This document shows positions 62,601 through 64,000 of a DNA stretch of 64,000 nt, one piece after another. Under the pieces are notes generated by a model, which did no database searches, was not told the origin of the DNA, and saw nothing but the letters and a program-made list of their open reading frames with translations. Made by a program: the position numbers and the translations under genes. Positions within the stretch are counted from its first letter, which is position 1, and each line of letters starts with the position of its first letter. Source of the DNA: Diadema setosum (Eukaryota; Echinodermata; Echinoidea; Diadematoida; Diadematidae); the NCBI RefSeq assembly GCF_964275005.1, contig NC_092686.1, positions 42,406,333-42,470,332 of the forward strand. Direction: 5' to 3'.

Positions 62601-63360
62601 GTGCGAACTGAATAATGTGGTGATAATCAAAACTGCAAGATATGCCACCTTCAAATTAAAGTAACATCTTCTTTTTTTTTTCATAAATAGTGCGTAGGCC
62701 TGTGTGCAGTTTTAAGCATGGAAGAATTTGCCACTAACTCCTACTAAAAGTTTGGCTCACATAAACGGTAAGTTATGTTTACGTTGCCAAGACTCATTAT
62801 TGGTGTGTATAAAGGACCCAGTTACTTTGCTTAAGAACGTATTTTCGTAATTCAAGAAACTGTATTGCCGTCTTAGATAATTCCCCTTCCTTCAAAATGC
62901 ATAGTAACATGTAGATGAGGAACATGCCCTGGAAGCCTGTGACGTCATCGATGTTATTGTTGCCGTTCCAGCGCAATGACACACGAACGCTTTTCAACAG
63001 AAGTTCCTCGTTGTATGCGTACTGAAAGAACGGGGACAAAAAAGAGACAATTGAAAAAGAACTAACTTTCACATGGAATAATTCTCTGAACGTGAAATAG
63101 CTATTAAAGTGCTCAAATCAAAATTCCTCGCTGCTTGAATATTTGTAAATTTTCAACTCCGAGTGACAATTGTAAAGCCGTGCAGCACAGATGTTTTACA
63201 TCGAATGATCTTAACATGAAATTCTAAACTAATGGAACGACACACGAAAAGAGTTTGAACTCACGGCTCCATCACAGCTGACTTGGCTTTCGTTGTAATG
63301 CGTTGCCCTCACCGCTTGTTCAGCGCCCTCAACGTCCAATATGCACTCATAAAATCTGAC
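44703..63360 (-). CDS. Plexin-R gene, partial (5' end beyond right edge)
   Basis: This is a plexin receptor read from right to left. Exons: 63360-63265, 63021-62928, 62467-62277, 61870-61716, 61238-61124, 60359-60226, 59528-59367, 58939-58840, 58308-58069, 57588-57400, 57266-57044, 56655-56516, 56004-55883, 55472-55439, [one short exon not located], 54691-54626, 52819-52753, 52361-52218, 51640-51487, 50281-50181, 49783-49684, 49270-49200, 48225-48118, 47875-47712, 47027-46889, 45966-45832, 44786-44703 (stop TAA). Codon phases match at every resolved junction and no resolved exon has an internal stop, so it looks like a functional gene. Domain order is that of a plexin: IPT2 end, PSI3, IPT3-6, transmembrane helix, GAP-C1, RBD, GAP-C2. 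The sema, PSI1, IPT1 and PSI2 domains would lie to the right of the window. It lies directly upstream of plexin-L in the direction of transcription, with about 40 kb between them. The sequence is divergent from well-known plexins. Confidence 0.88.
45967..46888. other. Plexin-R intron, no certain exon
   Basis: This contains the alternative in-frame read-through of exon 46889-47027 to a TAA at 46859, and a segment at 46250-46305 with plausible splice ends that I do not include because its phase fits neither neighbour. Confidence 0.5.
49684..52361 (-). CDS. Plexin-R exons for the GTPase-binding domain (RBD)
   Basis: Exon 52218-52361: LYQALKSQCEKGPIDAITEE and the start of the RBD. Exon 51487-51640: VLFVVDEDDNAFLKVKVLNV then DTVGQAKQKILD, matching the plexin pattern 'VKVLNcDTi.QvKekI.D' of the ubiquitin-like domain that binds Rac/Rnd-type GTPases. 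Exon 50181-50281: VWLKDAGSYLILRDEDEGTD and NTVKTYG. Exon 49684-49783: LDHGCRVTVRPKEAMADSSG. All phases agree. The donor after exon 51487 must be the second of two overlapping GTAGGT sites to keep frame. A (GA)n microsatellite lies just before the acceptor of the last exon. Confidence 0.85.
49792..49826. repeat. (GA)n microsatellite
   Basis: About 17 GA units on the plus strand, read as a CT tract immediately before the acceptor of plexin-R exon 49684-49783, so it may serve as its pyrimidine tract. Confidence 0.95.
51840..51955. mobile_element. Foldback element with GGGCCC ends, copy 2
   Basis: Left 'gggccctgttttatgaagag' and right, reverse complemented, 'gggccccgttttatcaaaag', with 'attgattatattgtcgat' inside facing 'atcgtcgattataaa'. 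Same family as 19954-20154. It sits in a plexin-R intron. Confidence 0.75.
52497..52540. repeat. (TA)n microsatellite
   Basis: About 20 TA units. Similar short (TA)n runs are at 54884-54909 and 59621-59657, the last preceded by (TC)n from 59591. Confidence 0.95.
52753..56655 (-). CDS. Plexin-R exons for GAP-C1 segment
   Basis: Exon 56516-56655: LELTDVDERVKKYGIPFRDH then YVTVMLFGG, matching plexin 'l...d..giPflDy..Y....lFpg'. Exon 55883-56004: FMEQAIVSFYRSLKDEESAV and FIQTLEMQRQYQQST. Exon 55439-55472: a 34-nt exon coding QLIASLLSLIY. Exon 54626-54691: 66 nt, LVRDRVAVTASSSGRMDELF. Exon 52753-52819: SESIVDRLLANWFALCMCGY. Order and spacing follow the family, except that a short exon between 55439 and 54691 (about 40 nt expected, starting in phase 0 and ending in phase 2) was not found. 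In the family the arginine pair before T-E-S supplies GAP residues; here the spliced sequence reads F-S-R-S-E-S, so only the second arginine remains. Confidence 0.8.
52820..54625. other. Plexin-R intron with repeats
   Basis: Contains a retroposon-like tail (53465-53500), a dispersed-repeat segment (53970-54095), a (CAT)n patch (54286-54302) and repeated 'ttcggattaacgaac'-type words at 54375-54570. The 195-codon plus-strand frame over 54176-54763 is made of that repeat and overlaps a plexin-R exon on the other strand, so it is rejected. Confidence 0.6.
57044..57266 (-). CDS. Plexin-R exon for transmembrane helix and juxtamembrane coil
   Basis: This exon has 74 codons plus one base, acceptor TTTCAG and donor GTATGG. 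An extracellular stalk HGHLEFRPGFVKTHSESN is followed by a hydrophobic helix (ILAVVISIAVIAILVLLAVG). A basic stop-transfer stretch WRLTKKRQ comes next, then a heptad-like coil rich in E, L and R (VQEELELERRRLRSRIKE). Plexins use this juxtamembrane coil in receptor dimerisation and GAP control. The side of the membrane follows from the neighbouring domains. Confidence 0.92.
57400..57588 (-). CDS. Plexin-R exon for IPT6 domain
   Basis: This 63-codon exon is in phase 0 at both ends (acceptor ATTGAAG, donor GTAAGA). It starts GQYLD right after RLDLE of the previous exon, and contains VQVLIGSDGECDVLILEFN and RLICLVP, the last membrane-proximal IPT fold. The next exon holds the transmembrane helix. 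Confidence 0.85.
58069..58939 (-). CDS. Plexin-R exons for IPT5 domain
   Basis: Exon 58840-58939 (one base plus 33 codons, acceptor after a poly-pyrimidine run, donor GTCTGA) encodes GGLRMHITGERFDIIQESRI, matching the IPT pattern 'GG..l.v.G..ld.iq.p.m'. Exon 58069-58308 (80 codons, phase 0 both ends, donor GTGAGT) encodes VCVNVSPTLLVCPTPPYPDG, then FDLDGFVINGG and ITYHPDPVYFDIAE. The 'y.PDP.f' stretch is a plexin hallmark between two IPT domains. Confidence 0.85.
59135..59160. repeat. (CA)n microsatellite
   Basis: About 12 CA units in the intron between IPT4 and IPT5 exons. Confidence 0.9.
59367..60359 (-). CDS. Plexin-R exons for IPT4 domain
   Basis: Exon 60226-60359 opens with DPRVTRFNPTKGPAAGGTRI, a clear IPT start after the IPT3 'dP' junction. 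Its right phase requires the donor GTTAGC at 60225; another possible donor, GTGATG at 60232, gives the wrong phase for the following acceptor. Exon 59367-59528 continues with TYEGSEARCTTTAVSEGAQ and ends NPVVTSVNRGETI, joining through donor GTCGTA to the next exon. The exact exon ends are less certain than for the other domains because both donors are weak. Confidence 0.7.
60805..60900 (-). mobile_element. LINE 3'-end fragment
   Basis: 'aataacaataagcttatata' then 'tctcaatgcgctttacaatg' resembles the 3' terminus of an L2/CR1-like LINE inserted antisense to plus, in a plexin-R intron. No coding part remains. Confidence 0.45.
61124..61870 (-). CDS. Plexin-R exons for IPT3 domain
   Basis: Exon 61716-61870 (51 codons plus two bases, acceptor ACCTCAG, donor GTGAAG) starts IFPASGPPEGNTRLEIRGKD. 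This is the classic IPT/TIG opening: proline, glycine, then a T-R-L-x-I-x-G strand. Exon 61124-61238 (one base plus 38 codons, donor GTAATT) continues with VSCVTAPHE and ends FEDPFYFR, the usual closing strand. Phases 2 and 1 match across the intron. Confidence 0.85.
62277..62467 (-). CDS. Plexin-R exon for PSI3 domain
   Basis: This 191-nt exon has an acceptor TTGCCAG (62468) and a donor GTAAGT (62276), and ends in phase 0. It encodes VTLYKCWVNTESCSRCL and then GCGWCGTDC, with a later EVC. This is the cysteine pattern of a plexin-semaphorin-integrin knot that packs against the neighbouring IPT domains. It ends in NGPVITS, where IPT3 starts. Confidence 0.9.
62928..63360 (-). CDS. Plexin-R exons for end of IPT2
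   Basis: Two exons. Exon 63265-63360 (32 codons, phase 0 both ends, donor GTGAGT) contains FYECILDVEG and THYNESQVSCDGA, the 'C.l...g...i.C' pattern of plexin IPT2. Exon 62928-63021 (31 codons plus one base) contains YAYNEE and VRVSLRWNGNNNIDDVTGFQ, matching the family pattern 'y.y......v.v.WNGn..iDn'. No GT donor gives the right phase at the expected place. A GC donor (GCATGT, 62927) restores exact family spacing: the last base G plus TG of the next exon gives V, followed by TLYKC. Confidence 0.8.
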
Positions 63361-63524
63361 CTAAAAAAGAAGAAGAAGCCGAAGCTAAACCCTTTTGATA
63401 TATAGTGTAGTTAACTTGTTTAAGAAGTTTGTATTCTCTTTGGGATTTTAGGGCAATAGAGGTTAATGCGATGTATAGTGAACACTTTGAATTTCATTAT
63501 GGTCCATAATTTCATAATACCCTT

Positions 63525-63855
63525 TAAAGGGGTGGTTAGTTTGGGTTGAGGTGGGGATTCAAACTTTCTGCGAGATATTGAGAAACCTCCTATGAAATTC
63601 TAAAGAGCATGCAATTCTATGAGGAATTCAAAGTTTGATAAAAATTCGAAATGGCCGAAATATTCATAAACAAAGTAAAACAAAGCGATCATGAGATATC
63701 TCAGCCATTTTAACATAGGTTTTCATCAAATAAACTTTGAATTCCTCTCAAAATTGTATGCTTTTTAATGTGTCACTAGAGATTTCTCATCATCTCACAA
63801 AAAGTTGGAAACCTTAAGCCAAATCCCAACCAAAACTATGTTTTCCCTTGAAAGT
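63525..63855. mobile_element. Foldback (MITE-like) element, copy 2
   Basis: A ~330-bp near-palindrome. Left: 'tttgggttgaggtggggatt', 'ctgcgagatattgagaaacc' and 'gaggaattcaaagtttgat'. The right end reads the same in reverse complement with mismatches ('tttggttgggatttggctta', 'tgtgagatgatgagaaatc', 'gaggaattcaaagttta'). Same family as 7561-7815. It lies in the first visible plexin-R intron. Confidence 0.8.
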
Positions 63856-64000
63856 CTGAAACTTTTAAGCACACATGCATGGAACATCAAAATATACCAT
63901 TTGTGTTTTTGGAAGCCCTTACGTATGTCAATGTGTTTGTTTGTTTGTTTGTTTTTTTAATACTCTGGCAATGTATGAATTATCAAACTAGCAGAAGAAT

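Overview
This window is animal nuclear DNA: AT-rich, intron-rich, full of retrotransposon remnants, foldback elements, microsatellites and tandem repeats. Everything fits a marine invertebrate deuterostome, most likely an echinoderm such as a sea urchin. The reasons are the style of the dispersed repeats, L2/CR1-like LINEs with a 2A-like motif, and divergent plexin genes. That assignment is inference; no species marker was seen.

The only convincing host genes are two plexin-family receptors, both on the minus strand and arranged head to tail. The right-hand gene (called plexin-R here) enters from beyond the right edge. It can be followed exon by exon from 63360 to a stop codon at 44703: end of IPT2, PSI3, IPT3-IPT6, transmembrane helix, juxtamembrane coil, GAP-C1, Rho-GTPase-binding domain and GAP-C2. 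Splice phases agree at every junction I could resolve; one short GAP-C1 exon was not found. The left-hand gene (plexin-L) starts at 4898 with a signal peptide and the first part of a sema domain, continues in an exon at 1978-2184, and runs off the left edge. Plexins are cell-surface semaphorin receptors whose intracellular domain is a Rap-type GAP. In plexin-R, two of the three GAP arginine positions expected in the family appear to be replaced.

The roughly 40 kb between the two genes (4.9-44.7 kb) holds no recognisable host gene. From left to right it contains: a probable solo LTR (5.7-6.6 kb); a foldback element (7.6-7.8 kb); a cluster of short repeats (8.4-8.9 kb); a plus-strand LINE interrupted by a minus-strand LINE (9.4-15.0 kb); a decayed LINE whose ORF1 has a PHD-like finger (15.1-19.1 kb); foldback and GC-rich repeats (20-21.3 kb); a nine-copy array of a ~163-bp monomer (21.8-23.4 kb); an ACGT-rich satellite (27.3-29.2 kb); two inverted copies of one dispersed repeat (24 and 32 kb); a palindromic MITE beside a minus-strand jockey-like LINE (33.4-36.1 kb); two tandem duplications (37.3-39.2 kb); and a three-copy 1.42-kb array with exon-like segments (39.8-44.1 kb), just downstream of plexin-R.

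Most long open frames outside these features are read-throughs of repeats or antisense shadows. I saw no tRNA, rRNA or CRISPR, and I could not place promoters or terminators.
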